DNA of 64,000 nucleotides from Ensifer sp. LC11 (GCF_001695835.1 NZ_MBSO01000073.1:62001-126000), one strand, 5' to 3'; positions 1-8,263 are shown, counted from the first letter of the stretch. A program made the numbers and translations. The notes: generated by a model not told the origin, from the letters alone.

Positions 1-130
1 GCAGCTTCCTCCGCTTGATGTCAGTGATCAGTTCGTCTTCCACCGACGGCTGATTCAATGCCGCATGGAGCTCCTGCTCCAGGACGCCATGTTTTTTCTC
101 AAGCGTTGCAAGATGAGCCTCAACAGTCAT
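1..130 (-). CDS. DUF465 (YdcH-like) small protein, partial
   Basis: The 5' part of a gene that runs off the left edge; 43 residues are visible, starting MTVEAHLATLEKKHGVL. The charged helical start and the ITDIKRRKL segment match the DUF465/YdcH family of short coiled-coil proteins of unknown function. The ATG follows a purine-rich AAGGAAGGGAC stretch on the minus strand, which supports this start. It is divergent from a second DUF465 gene 214 bp away. Family assignment rests on the N-terminal half only. Confidence 0.7.
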   Translation of the reverse strand, partial: MTVEAHLATLEKKHGVLEQELHAALNQPSVEDELITDIKRRKL

Positions 131-154
131 TTGGCAGTCCCTTCCTTTTGCTTG

Positions 155-178
155 CATCCGGCATGCAAATGCCGGATG
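155..178. promoter_or_regulatory. Perfect 10-bp inverted repeat between divergent DUF465 genes
   Basis: Arms CATCCGGCAT (155-164) and ATGCCGGATG (169-178) flank GCAA. It lies 24 bp upstream of the minus-strand start codon, so it could be a 5'-leader hairpin of that gene or an operator. The rest of the 131-343 gap shows no gene. Confidence 0.4.
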
Positions 179-343
179 TTCCATGGTTGTAACCTTACTA
201 CTGTGCCATGCCATTTTTCATTTGTCGAAGGCGAAATGATGACGACGGATAACTTCCCGTTACCGCCCAAGATGTGATAGAGCGGCGCATGAAATTCCGG
301 TTCGAGGAGGACTTCGCAACCGGGCTGATGGGGATCGCTTTGC

Positions 344-547
344 ATGCCGGACCAGGACCAGGCCGAACTCAGACTGACCGCCGCGCGGCTGAGGCAGGAA
401 CATGAAGACTACGACGCTGCCATCAACGCCATGATCGAGACCGGCTGTGACGCGCTGAGAATTCAGCGCATGAAGAAGAAAAAGCTGGCGATCAAGGACA
501 AGATCAGCAAGATCGAAGACCAGATCATCCCCGACATCATCGCCTGA
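344..547 (+). CDS. DUF465 (YdcH-like) small protein
   Basis: A 67-residue, highly charged, probably all-helical protein. The central RIQRMKKKKLAIKDKI segment is the typical DUF465 signature (a lysine-rich turn followed by LKDEI-like residues). No function is established for the family. It sits 18 bp before purE on the same strand, so it may share a transcript with purE-purK, and it is divergent from a related gene at the left edge, suggesting an old duplication. The start codon is well placed but no strong Shine-Dalgarno sequence is visible just before it. No signal peptide or membrane segment is present. Confidence 0.75.
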   Translation: MPDQDQAELRLTAARLRQEHEDYDAAINAMIETGCDALRIQRMKKKKLAIKDKISKIEDQIIPDIIA

Positions 548-565
548 ACGCGGAACAGGACAAAC

Positions 566-1066
566 GTGATCGACACCACGACCCCACCCGTCGCCATTAT
601 CATGGGAAGCCAGTCGGACTGGGAAACGATGAAGAACGCCGCCGATACGCTCGACGCGCTCGACATTGCCTATGAGGCACGCATCGTATCGGCGCATCGC
701 ACACCCGATCGGCTTGTCAATTTCGCCAAGGGCGCCCGCGACGAGGGCTTCAAGGTGATCATCGCCGGTGCCGGGGGTGCAGCACACCTGCCCGGCATGT
801 GCGCTTCGATGACGCCGCTGCCGGTCTTTGGCGTCCCGGTTCAATCACGGGCACTGTCGGGTCAGGACAGCCTGCTGTCGATCGTCCAGATGCCCGCCGG
901 CATCCCCGTCGGAACGCTCGCGATCGGCCGCGCCGGCGCCGTCAATGCCGCGCTTCTCGCCGCCGCCGTGCTGGCGCTCAGCGACGAGGATCTAGCCGAC
1001 CGGCTCGACGACTGGCGCGAACAGCAGACGATTTCCGTTGCCGAGTATCCGGTGGACGAGCAATGA
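566..1066 (+). CDS. purE: PurE, N5-carboxyaminoimidazole ribonucleotide mutase
   Basis: Converts N5-carboxyaminoimidazole ribonucleotide to 4-carboxy-AIR in purine synthesis, in the cytoplasm, using the product of PurK. The 166-residue length is normal for class I PurE. The substrate-binding MGSQSDW motif near residue 13 and SAHRTPD near residue 47 are present, as is the glycine-rich [11 protein letters not shown] segment. I use the GTG start because GGAACAGGA lies just upstream; an ATG at 602 would begin right at MGSQSDW and leave no N-terminal strand. The stop overlaps the purK start (ATGA), indicating translational coupling. Confidence 0.95.
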   Translation: MIDTTTPPVAIIMGSQSDWETMKNAADTLDALDIAYEARIVSAHRTPDRLVNFAKGARDEGFKVIIAGAGGAAHLPGMCASMTPLPVFGVPVQSRALSGQDSLLSIVQMPAGIPVGTLAIGRAGAVNAALLAAAVLALSDEDLADRLDDWREQQTISVAEYPVDEQ

Positions 1067-2118
1067 CCACCATCGGCATTATCGGCGGCGGCCAGCTCGG
1101 CCGTATGCTGGCGATGGCAGCAGCCCGACTGAACTTTCGCACCGTCATCCTGGAGCCGCAGATCGACTGTCCGGCCGCCCAGGTCGCCAACGAGCAGATC
1201 ATTGCTGCCTATGACGACGAAGACGCACTCGGAAGGCTCGCTGACGTCAGCGACATCATCACCTACGAATTCGAGAACGTTCCGGTCGCAGCTGCCGAAC
1301 GCCTTGCCGCACGACGTCCCGTCTTCCCGCCGCCAAAGGCGCTGGAAGTCGCGCAGGACCGTCTTGTCGAGAAGCGCTTCATCAATGGCTGCGGCATTGC
1401 CACGGCTGGCTTTCATGCGATCGACAGCCAGGCTGACCTTGAAACGGCGCTCGCCGATTTCGACGGAGCCGGCGTACTCAAGACCCGCCGCCTCGGTTAT
1501 GACGGCAAGGGTCAGCGCGTCTTCCGCTCTGCGGCCGACAGTCCGGCCGGCGCTTTTGCAGCGCTCGGCGGCGTGCCCCTGATCCTTGAGAGCTTCGTGC
1601 CATTCGAACGGGAAGTCTCGATCATCGCCGCACGCTCGACCGACGGGACGGTCGCCTGTTTCGATCCGGCAGAAAACGTCCATCGCAACGGCATTCTCCA
1701 TACCTCGACCGTCCCTGCAGCCGTGAGTGCCGCGACGGCCGAGGCAGCGCGCAAGGCCGCCAAGGCAATCCTCGATGCGCTCGGCTATGTCGGCGTCATC
1801 GGCGTCGAATTCTTCGTGCTGGCCGACGGCAGCCTGATCGCCAATGAGATGGCGCCCCGCGTGCACAATTCCGGCCACTGGACGGAAGCCGCGTGCGTTG
1901 TCTCCCAGTTCGAGCAGCATATCCGTGCCGTCTCGGGATTGCCGCTCGGCAACCCCCGCCGCCATTCGGACTGCGTCATGCGGAACCTGATCGGCAACGA
2001 CCTCAACGATGTCCCCGCCTTGCTTGCCGAGGACGACGTTCTGGTGCACCTCTACGGCAAGACCGAAGCGCGCCCCGGCCGCAAGATGGGCCACGTCACG
2101 CGGCTCGTGCGCAGCTGA
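1063..2118 (+). CDS. purK: PurK, N5-carboxyaminoimidazole ribonucleotide synthase
   Basis: ATP-grasp enzyme that makes N5-CAIR from AIR, ATP and bicarbonate, feeding PurE. The 351-residue protein opens with [16 protein letters not shown], the N-terminal Rossmann-like glycine-rich loop of PurK, followed by ATP-grasp residues and the late [13 protein letters not shown] signature, which is diagnostic for PurK. The start is the ATG overlapping the purE stop by four bases; the open frame extends further upstream only as a shadow inside purE. No homologue of other pur genes is adjacent, as is usual for the separate purEK operon. Confidence 0.96.
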   Translation: MTTIGIIGGGQLGRMLAMAAARLNFRTVILEPQIDCPAAQVANEQIIAAYDDEDALGRLADVSDIITYEFENVPVAAAERLAARRPVFPPPKALEVAQDRLVEKRFINGCGIATAGFHAIDSQADLETALADFDGAGVLKTRRLGYDGKGQRVFRSAADSPAGAFAALGGVPLILESFVPFEREVSIIAARSTDGTVACFDPAENVHRNGILHTSTVPAAVSAATAEAARKAAKAILDALGYVGVIGVEFFVLADGSLIANEMAPRVHNSGHWTEAACVVSQFEQHIRAVSGLPLGNPRRHSDCVMRNLIGNDLNDVPALLAEDDVLVHLYGKTEARPGRKMGHVTRLVRS

Positions 2119-2165
2119 AGGCCACAGAAATGCAGGGCAAGGCGCCAAAATGGAGCGTCTTGTGG

Positions 2166-2194
2166 TTGACACGTCAGGGGTGACACGGTATTTG
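2166..2194 (+). promoter_or_regulatory. Predicted sigma-70-type promoter for rpmJ
   Basis: TTGACA (2166-2171), a 17-bp spacer and TATTTG (2189-2194). It lies between purK and rpmJ and would start transcription near 2201, about 90 nt before the rpmJ ATG. The -35 matches consensus exactly. Confidence 0.6.
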
Positions 2195-2206
2195 CCATCC
2201 CACCTT

Positions 2207-2235
2207 AAAAGGAGCGCGCTCAGTGGCGCGCTTTT
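2207..2235 (+). terminator. Hairpin with T-run after purK, inside the rpmJ leader
   Basis: Arms AGCGCGC (2213-2219) and GCGCGCT (2226-2232) flank a 6-nt loop; A's precede and TTTTG follows. It can end the purEK transcript. Because it lies downstream of the predicted rpmJ promoter it would also be part of the rpmJ 5' leader. Confidence 0.6.
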
Positions 2236-2290
2236 GATTGTTAGAGATACCGGGCGAATTTTGTTTCCCCGAAACCTGCGGATCAGGAAA

Positions 2291-2416
2291 ATGAAGATCA
2301 AGAATTCGCTCAAGTCGCTGAAGACCCGCCACCGCGAAAACCGTCTGGTTCGTCGCAAGGGCCGCATCTACATCATCAACAAGCAGAACCCGCGCTTCAA
2401 GGCTCGCCAGGGCTGA
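2291..2416 (+). CDS. rpmJ: Ribosomal protein bL36 (zinc-free type)
   Basis: A 41-residue basic protein of the large ribosomal subunit, starting [18 protein letters not shown] and ending NPRFKARQG. It is the form without the four zinc-binding cysteines (C-minus paralogue, YkgO-like), which is the usual form in alphaproteobacteria. The start follows CAGGAAA. The same frame is open upstream, but promoter and hairpin signals lie there and homologues begin at this methionine. It stands alone, away from the main ribosomal protein operons, as is usual for this form. Confidence 0.95.
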   Translation: MKIKNSLKSLKTRHRENRLVRRKGRIYIINKQNPRFKARQG

Positions 2417-2478
2417 GCCCGGCAGGGTGCTGTGGACTGCGCTCCGGCAATGTCCTAGAATTGATTTTGAAGTTGTTC

Positions 2479-2504
2479 CATGGCGAGCTAACATGCTCGC
2501 CATG
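2479..2504 (+). promoter_or_regulatory. Hairpin sequestering the start codon of the TPR gene
   Basis: Arms CATGGCGAG (2479-2487) and CTCGCCATG (2496-2504) are perfectly complementary over 9 bp with an 8-nt loop that contains the ATG at 2493. The second arm contains the next in-frame ATG at 2502. In RNA this would fold over the translation start region. Confidence 0.45.
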
Positions 2505-3107
2505 CGAGTTTTTGTACCCCTGATTTTGGCGTCTTCCGCCTTGCTCGCCACCTCCCTTGGAGCTGGCAGTTTCACTTTCGCGGCGGAAGCATCGAGCCAA
2601 ACGGAATCAGCCAGCCTCACGACCCCCAAGCAGCGCCTCGACGGGCTGTTCGCCGACCTCAAGAAGGCACGCGATGCGGACAAGGCGCGTGAGCTCGCCA
2701 ACCAGATCCGCATGGAATGGCAGGATTCCGGCAGCGCCACGGTCAACCTGTTGATGCAGTGGGTCGACAAGGCCATCACCGACAACAAACAGGCCGCAGC
2801 CCTCGATATCCTCGACCAGGTCATCACGCTTGCGCCCAACTATGTTGAAGGCTGGAACCGGCGCGCGACGCTGCACTATACGATGGGCAACTACCGGAAA
2901 TCGATGTCGGACATCAACCGCGTGCTGACGATCGAGCCCCGTCATTTCGGCGCGCTTGCCGGCATGGCGGCAATTCTCGGCGCCTCGGGCAAGGACGAGC
3001 TCGCCATGCGGGCCTGGGAGCAGTTCCTGGACATCTATCCGGCCGACCGCAAGGCGCAGGAGCAACTGGGCGAGCTCGCCGAGAAGCTCGCCGGCAGCAA
3101 GACCTGA
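2493..3107 (+). CDS. Exported TPR-repeat protein
   Basis: A 204-residue protein with an N-terminal signal peptide (MLAMRVFVPLILASSALLATS, about 30 residues, AXA-like site near FAAEA) and tetratricopeptide repeats in the second half, for example the segment with VEGWNRRATLHYTMGNY. TPR proteins are protein-interaction scaffolds; the partner is not evident here, and the periplasm is the likely location. The start at 2493 keeps the signal peptide; 2502 is an equally possible start. The open frame extends further upstream without a signal sequence. A 9-bp hairpin overlaps the start region. The hydrolase gene follows after 31 bp and may be co-transcribed. Confidence 0.8.
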   Translation: MLAMRVFVPLILASSALLATSLGAGSFTFAAEASSQTESASLTTPKQRLDGLFADLKKARDADKARELANQIRMEWQDSGSATVNLLMQWVDKAITDNKQAAALDILDQVITLAPNYVEGWNRRATLHYTMGNYRKSMSDINRVLTIEPRHFGALAGMAAILGASGKDELAMRAWEQFLDIYPADRKAQEQLGELAEKLAGSKT

Positions 3108-3138
3108 TGTTGCTCATGGTTCCCAGTCGATCGAGACC

Positions 3139-4146
3139 ATGCTTAAAATCGCACTCCTCCTTCTCATCCTCCCGACACTTGCCGCGGTCTTCTACAGCCG
3201 CTGGCACGCCCGGGCCTTCGCCCGGCGGTTTCCCAATGTCGGCGACCTGATCGACATCGGCGGCTACCGGATGAACAGCGTGCACCTGCCGGCGGCCGAA
3301 ACGGCCGACCTGCCGCCTGTCGTCTTCATCCATGGTGCGAGCGGCAACCTGCTCGACCAGTTGCATGCCTTCGCACCGGCCCTTGCTGGCCGCGCGGAGA
3401 TGCTGTTCGTCGACCGGCCGGGTCACGGCTATTCGGAACGCGGCGGACCGGCCAATGACCGACCGGACGGTCAGGCCGACGCGATCGCGAAGCTGATGGA
3501 CAAACGGGGCATCCACCGCGCAGTCATCGTCGGCCACTCCTTCGGCGGCGCGATTGCCGCGAGTTTCGCCCTTCATCATCCGCAAATGACCGCCGGCCTC
3601 ATCCTGCTCGCGCCCGCGACGCATCCCTGGCCCGGCGGCATCGATTGGTACTACCGCCTGACGGCGTTGCCCTTCGTCGGCTGGCTCTTTGCCCATACGC
3701 TCGTGATGCCATTGGGGCAGCGCCGCATCGATGGCGGCACACGCTCGATCTTTTCACCCAATCCGCGGCCCGATGACTATGTTGAAAAGACCGGCCCCCA
3801 TCTGGTGCTCAGACCCACGACCTTCCGCAACAATGCACGCGACGTCGCCAATCTCCATGCCTATGTCACCGAGGTCGCGCCGCGATACGCGCAAATCACC
3901 GCTCGGACCATTATCGTCAGCGGCGACAGCGACGACATCGTTCTCGCCGACGTTCATTCGCGCGGCCTGGCGCGCGACATTGCAGGGGCGGAATTGCTGT
4001 GGATCGGCAATCTCGGGCACAAGCCGGACTACATCGTCACCGACGTCGTTGTTGCCGCGGTGGAAAAACTGGTGGGCAAACCCGGGGATCTGGACGCGAC
4101 GGTCAAGCTCGCCGAGGAGAGGCTAACCGATCGCAAGGGGTCCTGA
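3139..4146 (+). CDS. Alpha/beta hydrolase
   Basis: A 335-residue alpha/beta-fold hydrolase with an N-terminal hydrophobic anchor (MLKIALLLLILPTLAAVFY). The oxyanion-hole motif HGASGN, nucleophile elbow GHSFGG and a late catalytic histidine in NLGHKPD are all visible, so it should be active on an ester or related bond; the substrate cannot be deduced. The start is the ATG 31 bp after the TPR gene; the longer open frame is a shadow within that gene. The ribosome-binding site is weak, consistent with translation coupled to its neighbour. An epoxide-hydrolase or lipase-like role is possible but not shown. Confidence 0.85.
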   Translation: MLKIALLLLILPTLAAVFYSRWHARAFARRFPNVGDLIDIGGYRMNSVHLPAAETADLPPVVFIHGASGNLLDQLHAFAPALAGRAEMLFVDRPGHGYSERGGPANDRPDGQADAIAKLMDKRGIHRAVIVGHSFGGAIAASFALHHPQMTAGLILLAPATHPWPGGIDWYYRLTALPFVGWLFAHTLVMPLGQRRIDGGTRSIFSPNPRPDDYVEKTGPHLVLRPTTFRNNARDVANLHAYVTEVAPRYAQITARTIIVSGDSDDIVLADVHSRGLARDIAGAELLWIGNLGHKPDYIVTDVVVAAVEKLVGKPGDLDATVKLAEERLTDRKGS

Positions 4147-4222
4147 AAGGGACGGGCAACACGATGATGCCGCCATTGACCGGCTCATAGGTGGTGTTTC
4201 CGAGAAACGGCGCTGTTGCGTA

Positions 4223-4408
4223 GTGATGGAAGGCACGTTCTCCAAGCCGATGCCCATCGGTGGGGGCAAGACGATCGAGCCGACAGGAAAGGCATTCAAG
4301 ATCCAGATGGCAACACTTGGCCACTGGACCAAGGACGGCGTGATGGATGAGGAATACCTCTTCTGGGACAATCAAGGCTTCATGAAGCAAATCGGCCTTG
4401 CCCAATAG
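4223..4408 (+). pseudogene. Remnant of a SnoaL-like ester cyclase gene
   Basis: Sixty-one residues that read like the last third of SnoaL-like (NTF2-fold) ester cyclases: GTFSKPMPIGGGKTI, then MATLGHWTKDGVMDEEYLF and WDNQGFMKQIGLAQ. The family is normally about 130-150 residues, and the upstream bases do not encode the missing part in any frame, so this appears to be a 3' fragment left by a deletion. The reading frame itself is intact from a GTG, so a short translated product cannot be excluded. A strong terminator hairpin follows directly. Confidence 0.6.
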
Positions 4409-4415
4409 AAAGAAT

Positions 4416-4452
4416 GAAGCCCCAGGAGCGGGATCAGCGGTCCTGGGGCTTC
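4416..4452. terminator. Bidirectional hairpin between the cyclase remnant and pykA
   Basis: Perfect 12-bp arms GAAGCCCCAGGA (4416-4427) and TCCTGGGGCTTC (4441-4452). It separates converging units: the remnant (plus strand) and pykA (minus strand, ending 4480). No long T-run follows, so efficiency is uncertain. Confidence 0.6.
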
Positions 4453-4479
4453 GCCATATTCAGAAAGAACGATGGGGTG

Positions 4480-5919
4480 TCAGACGCCGCTCATGCCGTC
4501 CGAGCCGATATAGGCGATGCGCAGCATGTTGGTGGCGCCAGGCGTGCCGAGCGGAACGCCGGCGGAGATGATCACGCGTTCGCCGGGCTTGCCGAAGCCT
4601 TCCGAGGCAACGATGCGGCAGGCGCGGTTGACCATGTCGTCGAGATCGGTCGCGTCCTCGGTTACCACGCAATGCAGTCCCCAGACGACCGACAGACGAC
4701 GAGCGGTCTGCACGATCGGCGACAGAGCGATGATCGGCACCTGCGGCCGTTCACGGGCGGCGCGCAAGCCGGTCGTGCCCGACGAGGTGTAGCAGACGAT
4801 CGCGGAAAGACGGAGCGTCTCGGCGATCTGGTGGGCCGCCAGCGAAATCGCGTCCGCACCGGTTGCCTCCGGCGGCGTGCGCTGCGCGTAGATGATGCTG
4901 GAGTAATGCGGGTCGCGTTCGACGTTGCTGGCGATCGACGCCATGGTCGAGACCGCCTCGACCGGATACTCGCCCGAGGCGGATTCTGCCGAAAGCATGA
5001 CAGCGTCGGCACCTTCGAACACGGCGGTTGCGACGTCAGAGACTTCGGCGCGTGTCGGGACAGGCGCTGAGATCATCGATTCCAGCATCTGCGTGGCAAC
5101 GACCACCGGCTTACCGGCGCGCCGACACGCGCGCGTCAGCTGCTTCTGCAGGCCTGGCACCGATTCCAGCGGCATTTCGACGCCGAGGTCGCCGCGGGCG
5201 ACCATCAGCGCGTCCGAGAGCTCGATGATCTCGTCGATGCGGTCAAGTGCCTGCGGCTTCTCGATCTTCGACATCAGGCCGACGCGGCCGCGGGCGATCT
5301 TGCGAACCTCGGCCAGGTCTTCCGGGCGCTGCACGAAGGACAGCGCCACCCAGTCGAATTCGCCGGTCGCCAGAATGGCGTCGAGGTCGGCACGGTCCTT
5401 GTCGGTCAGCACGCCAACGGCAAGCAGCGTATCGGGCAGGCTCACGCCCTTGCGGTCCGAAATTCTCGTGCCGGCGACAACGGTCGCGACGATGCTCTTG
5501 CCGTCGGTCTTCTCGGCCTTGAGGTGCAGCTTGCCGTCATCGATCAGCAGCCGATGGCCTGGCTTCACCGCTTCGAGAATTTCTGGATGAGGCAGGTAGA
5601 CGCGGGTGTTGTCCCCAGGCTCGTCCCTGTTGTCGAGCGTGAAGGTCTGGCCGACCTTGAGATCGACCTTGCCTTCCGCGAACTTGCCGACGCGCAGCTT
5701 CGGTCCCTGCAGGTCGCCGAGAATGCCGATCGGCCGGCCGCAGCGGCTTTCCACCGTACGGATGCGCTGAACCAGCGTGCGCATCACGTCGTGGCTCGCA
5801 TGGCTCATGTTGATACGGAACAGATCAGCCCCGGCCTCGTGTAGCTTCTGAATCATCTGCTCGTCCGAAGACGCCGGTCCGAGCGTGGCGAGGATTTTGA
5901 CTTTTCTGTTCCGCTTCAT
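4480..5919 (-). CDS. pykA: Pyruvate kinase
   Basis: Converts phosphoenolpyruvate and ADP to pyruvate and ATP, the last step of glycolysis. The 479-residue length is normal. Signatures include KILATLGPASS at the N-terminus, FRINMSH (substrate and ADP contacts), the active-site segment VGLMSKIEKPQALDRIDEI with the catalytic lysine, and MVARGDLGVEMP for metal binding. I choose the ATG at 5919 rather than the TTG one codon earlier because it overlaps the DUF1036 stop (TGATG), which suggests translational coupling of the pair. In rhizobia, which use the Entner-Doudoroff route, pyruvate kinase still closes the lower pathway. Confidence 0.96.
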   Translation of the reverse strand: MKRNRKVKILATLGPASSDEQMIQKLHEAGADLFRINMSHASHDVMRTLVQRIRTVESRCGRPIGILGDLQGPKLRVGKFAEGKVDLKVGQTFTLDNRDEPGDNTRVYLPHPEILEAVKPGHRLLIDDGKLHLKAEKTDGKSIVATVVAGTRISDRKGVSLPDTLLAVGVLTDKDRADLDAILATGEFDWVALSFVQRPEDLAEVRKIARGRVGLMSKIEKPQALDRIDEIIELSDALMVARGDLGVEMPLESVPGLQKQLTRACRRAGKPVVVATQMLESMISAPVPTRAEVSDVATAVFEGADAVMLSAESASGEYPVEAVSTMASIASNVERDPHYSSIIYAQRTPPEATGADAISLAAHQIAETLRLSAIVCYTSSGTTGLRAARERPQVPIIALSPIVQTARRLSVVWGLHCVVTEDATDLDDMVNRACRIVASEGFGKPGERVIISAGVPLGTPGATNMLRIAYIGSDGMSGV

Positions 5920-6395
5920 CAATTCTGGCTTTCTTGCGTGCCGGACGGGTCGGAGAGCTGAACCATCCAGCTTCCTTGCCGCCCCGTGTCGTATTCTTTG
6001 AATCCCATCCGCTGGAAGCCGCGGGCAAAGCAGTCCTGGACGCCCGCGATCTTGAATTCATTTTCGGCGACGCACATGTTGACGTCACCGGTCCAGCGGC
6101 CGCCACGGGCCGCATCTTCCGCGTAGAGATAATAGTATCGAGACTGGAGCTCGCCTTCGATGAGGGTCGCGCAGGTGGTGGCTGGAACCTGCCACCAGCC
6201 TTCGGTCACCCAACCATCCTTGGCTCGGTAGCCGATGGCCACACCGACCAGGGTCTGTGTGCCGTTGCAGACGCGAAAGTCGGCGCGGGCATCGCTGGCG
6301 AAAAGAAATGAGCTTGAGATTGCCAGGAAAAACAGGAGGATAGCTCCCAGTGTCGTCCGCCCCGGCTTCGCTTTGGAGAAAGGATATCTGGACAC
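5919..6395 (-). CDS. DUF1036 exported protein
   Basis: A 158-residue protein with a clear signal peptide or N-terminal membrane segment (TLGAILLFFLAISSSFLF, ending near SDARA-DF) and a mature domain starting FRVCNGTQTLVGVAIGY, the DUF1036 signature. Four or more cysteines in the mature part (VCNGT, TTCATL, NMCVAE, QDCFA) could form disulfides in the periplasm. Function is unknown. The gene overlaps pykA by one base, an arrangement I recall as common in Rhizobiales. Confidence 0.85.
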   Translation of the reverse strand: MSRYPFSKAKPGRTTLGAILLFFLAISSSFLFASDARADFRVCNGTQTLVGVAIGYRAKDGWVTEGWWQVPATTCATLIEGELQSRYYYLYAEDAARGGRWTGDVNMCVAENEFKIAGVQDCFARGFQRMGFKEYDTGRQGSWMVQLSDPSGTQESQN

Positions 6396-6587
6396 GGTTT
6401 CCGATGGAACTCCGTTTTGGTTTGCGTGGCACTTTCTTGCGACGGTCAGCCCGGAAAGTCAACGCAACTCTAATCGATTACAATCGGTATATTGCTTTCA
6501 GTTTCCGCTAAACAGTTGCGTTTTTCTTGCGATTGACGCCCACGCGTGCGATCAGCGAGACGAGGCGCGCAAACGGACTGGACAGGC

Positions 6588-7376
6588 ATGCAACACTTTT
6601 CTCCCTATGAGATTATCGAGGCCAAACCGTCAACCGGACTGGTTCTGCTTGCCGATCACGCCATGAACCGACTGCCTGCGGAGTATGGCAGCCTCGGCCT
6701 TCCGGCCGCGGCCTTTGAGCGGCACATCGCCTACGACATCGGCGTCGAGGCGCTGACGCGACGCCTCTCCGCAGCGCTCGCAGCGCCTGCCGTACTCGGT
6801 TGCTTCTCGCGCTTGCTGATTGATCCCAATCGCGGAGAGGACGACCCGACGCTGATCATGAAGATCTCCGACGGGGCAATCATTCCCGGCAACCATCCGA
6901 TCACCGGGCAGGAGTGGGAAAATCGGCTGAACCGGTTTCACCGGCCCTATCATCGCGCAATCACCGAGACCCTTGGCCGAAGCGCCGAAGCCCATGGCGC
7001 AGCACCCCTCGTCGTTTCGATCCACTCCTTCACACCCGCCTGGAAAGGCGTCGCCCGCCCCTGGCATGCCGCCGTGCTCTGGGACAATGATCCGCGTGCC
7101 GCCCTGCCGCTGATCGAGAAACTCGAGGCGCCCGGCGATATCGTCGTCGGCAACAATGAACCCTATGACGGCGCCTTGCGTGGCGATACGATGTTCCGGC
7201 ATTGCATGGTACCGGGCATTGCGCACGCATTGATCGAGGTGCGGCAGGATCTGATCGCTGACGACGCGGGCGTTGCCGCCTGGACCGAACGGTTGGCGCC
7301 GATCTTCGCAGAGCTCAACGCCATGCCGGCATTGCATCGCTACGAGCGCCACCTCTCCCGCACCGGCGCCTATTAG
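6588..7376 (+). CDS. N-formylglutamate amidohydrolase family protein
   Basis: A 262-residue member of the N-formylglutamate amidohydrolase family (zinc-dependent deformylation of formylglutamate, as in histidine breakdown). Visible motifs are LADHAMNRLP near the start, IDPNRGEDDP, HRPYHRAI and the IHSFTP segment, which carry the putative metal ligands. No hut genes are adjacent, so the true substrate may be another N-acylated amino acid. The start at 6588 gives MQHFSPYEIIEA, typical for this group. A second, more HutG-like family member lies at 43908-44789. The stop codon lies at the edge of a rhizobial intergenic repeat. Confidence 0.85.
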   Translation: MQHFSPYEIIEAKPSTGLVLLADHAMNRLPAEYGSLGLPAAAFERHIAYDIGVEALTRRLSAALAAPAVLGCFSRLLIDPNRGEDDPTLIMKISDGAIIPGNHPITGQEWENRLNRFHRPYHRAITETLGRSAEAHGAAPLVVSIHSFTPAWKGVARPWHAAVLWDNDPRAALPLIEKLEAPGDIVVGNNEPYDGALRGDTMFRHCMVPGIAHALIEVRQDLIADDAGVAAWTERLAPIFAELNAMPALHRYERHLSRTGAY

Positions 7377-7430
7377 GGCATTTCCAGCAAAGGTGCGTAG
7401 CGGTTTTGCGTCCGGAGATGCGTAACGACG
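7375..7430. repeat. Rhizobial intergenic repeat (RIME-like), copy 1
   Basis: The text beginning GGGCATTTCCAGCAAAGG and continuing through TAGCGGTTTTGCGTCCGGA is very close to a repeat I know from many Rhizobiales intergenic regions (ATTTTCCAGGAAAAGTGCG then AGCGGTTTTCCGTCCGGA). It starts at the stop codon of the preceding gene and fills most of the gap to the next one. Confidence 0.6.
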
Positions 7431-7447
7431 AAAGAGGATGACCGCCC

Positions 7448-7753
7448 ATGACCGAACTCACTCCCGATCAGCAGATCGCCTTCGAGGCAGCAGCCTTTCG
7501 CCGGCTCGTCAGCCATCTGCGCGAGCGCAGCGATGTCCAGAACATCGACCTGATGAATCTCGCCGGCTTCTGCCGCAATTGCCTCTCCAACTGGTACCGT
7601 GAAGCCGCGGAAGCAGCGGGTGTTCCCCTCGACAAGGAAGAATCGCGCGAGATCGTCTATGGCATGCCCTATGAGGAATGGCGCGATCGCTTTCAGCGGC
7701 AGGCAACGGCCGAGCAACAGGCCGCCTTCGAGGTCAATCGCCCGAAAGAATAG
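7448..7753 (+). CDS. DUF1244 protein
   Basis: A 101-residue protein matching the DUF1244 family: FRRLVSHLRERSDVQNIDLMN, then the conserved GFCRNCLSNWY segment with paired cysteines and GMPYEEWR near the C-terminus. The family is widespread in alpha- and gammaproteobacteria and has no known function; the CxxC could bind metal. It starts 8 bp after a purine-rich GAAAGAGGATGACC sequence. It sits between the formylglutamate amidohydrolase homologue and gapR, an arrangement I recall as recurring in Rhizobiales. Confidence 0.88.
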   Translation: MTELTPDQQIAFEAAAFRRLVSHLRERSDVQNIDLMNLAGFCRNCLSNWYREAAEAAGVPLDKEESREIVYGMPYEEWRDRFQRQATAEQQAAFEVNRPKE

Positions 7754-7880
7754 GGCCGTTTCGCCCGCCTCTGCCACGGAAATGACGGCGTTGTTGCGCA
7801 ATCACCCTTGACCTTGGCGGCCGTTTTCGGCACGTCACGGCACCCACCAAATTCATTTTCCCCGTATCAAGGAGAAGACC

Positions 7881-8144
7881 ATGTCGGATGCTCACGGCGT
7901 CGCACGCGATCAGCTTCGCGCTTTCATCGAACGGATCGAACGCCTGGAAGAAGAAAAGAAGACCATCGCCGACGATATCAAGGACGTCTATGGCGAAGCC
8001 AAGTCGATGGGCTTCGATACCAAGATCCTGCGCAAGGTCATCTCGATCCGCAAGCAGGACCACGATGAACGGATGGAGCAGGAAGCAATCCTCGACACCT
8101 ACCTCCAGGCCCTCGGCATGGTTCCAGCCGCCGACGAGGAATAA
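7881..8144 (+). CDS. gapR: GapR nucleoid-associated protein (DUF2312)
   Basis: An 87-residue, almost wholly helical protein with the DUF2312/GapR signature: [21 protein letters not shown], then [15 protein letters not shown] and [11 protein letters not shown]. In Caulobacter GapR binds overtwisted DNA ahead of moving polymerases and stimulates topoisomerases; the same role is likely here. The start follows AAGGAGAAG, a good ribosome-binding site. A bidirectional terminator lies about 120 bp downstream. Essential or near-essential in several alphaproteobacteria. Confidence 0.93.
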   Translation: MSDAHGVARDQLRAFIERIERLEEEKKTIADDIKDVYGEAKSMGFDTKILRKVISIRKQDHDERMEQEAILDTYLQALGMVPAADEE

Positions 8145-8263
8145 GCATTCCGGCAGGCGGCCGACCGCCGTCGTGCGTTGGAGGCGAGACAGCGGGCGCA
8201 AGCCCACCAATGCCTAGCCGCATCCAGCCTGAGCGACGACAGTCGAAAACGCGATGCAGAAAC

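Noticed and set aside
2151..2416. N-terminally extended rpmJ product in the same frame
   Set aside because: The extension lies over a promoter and terminator hairpin and bL36 proteins start at the later methionine.
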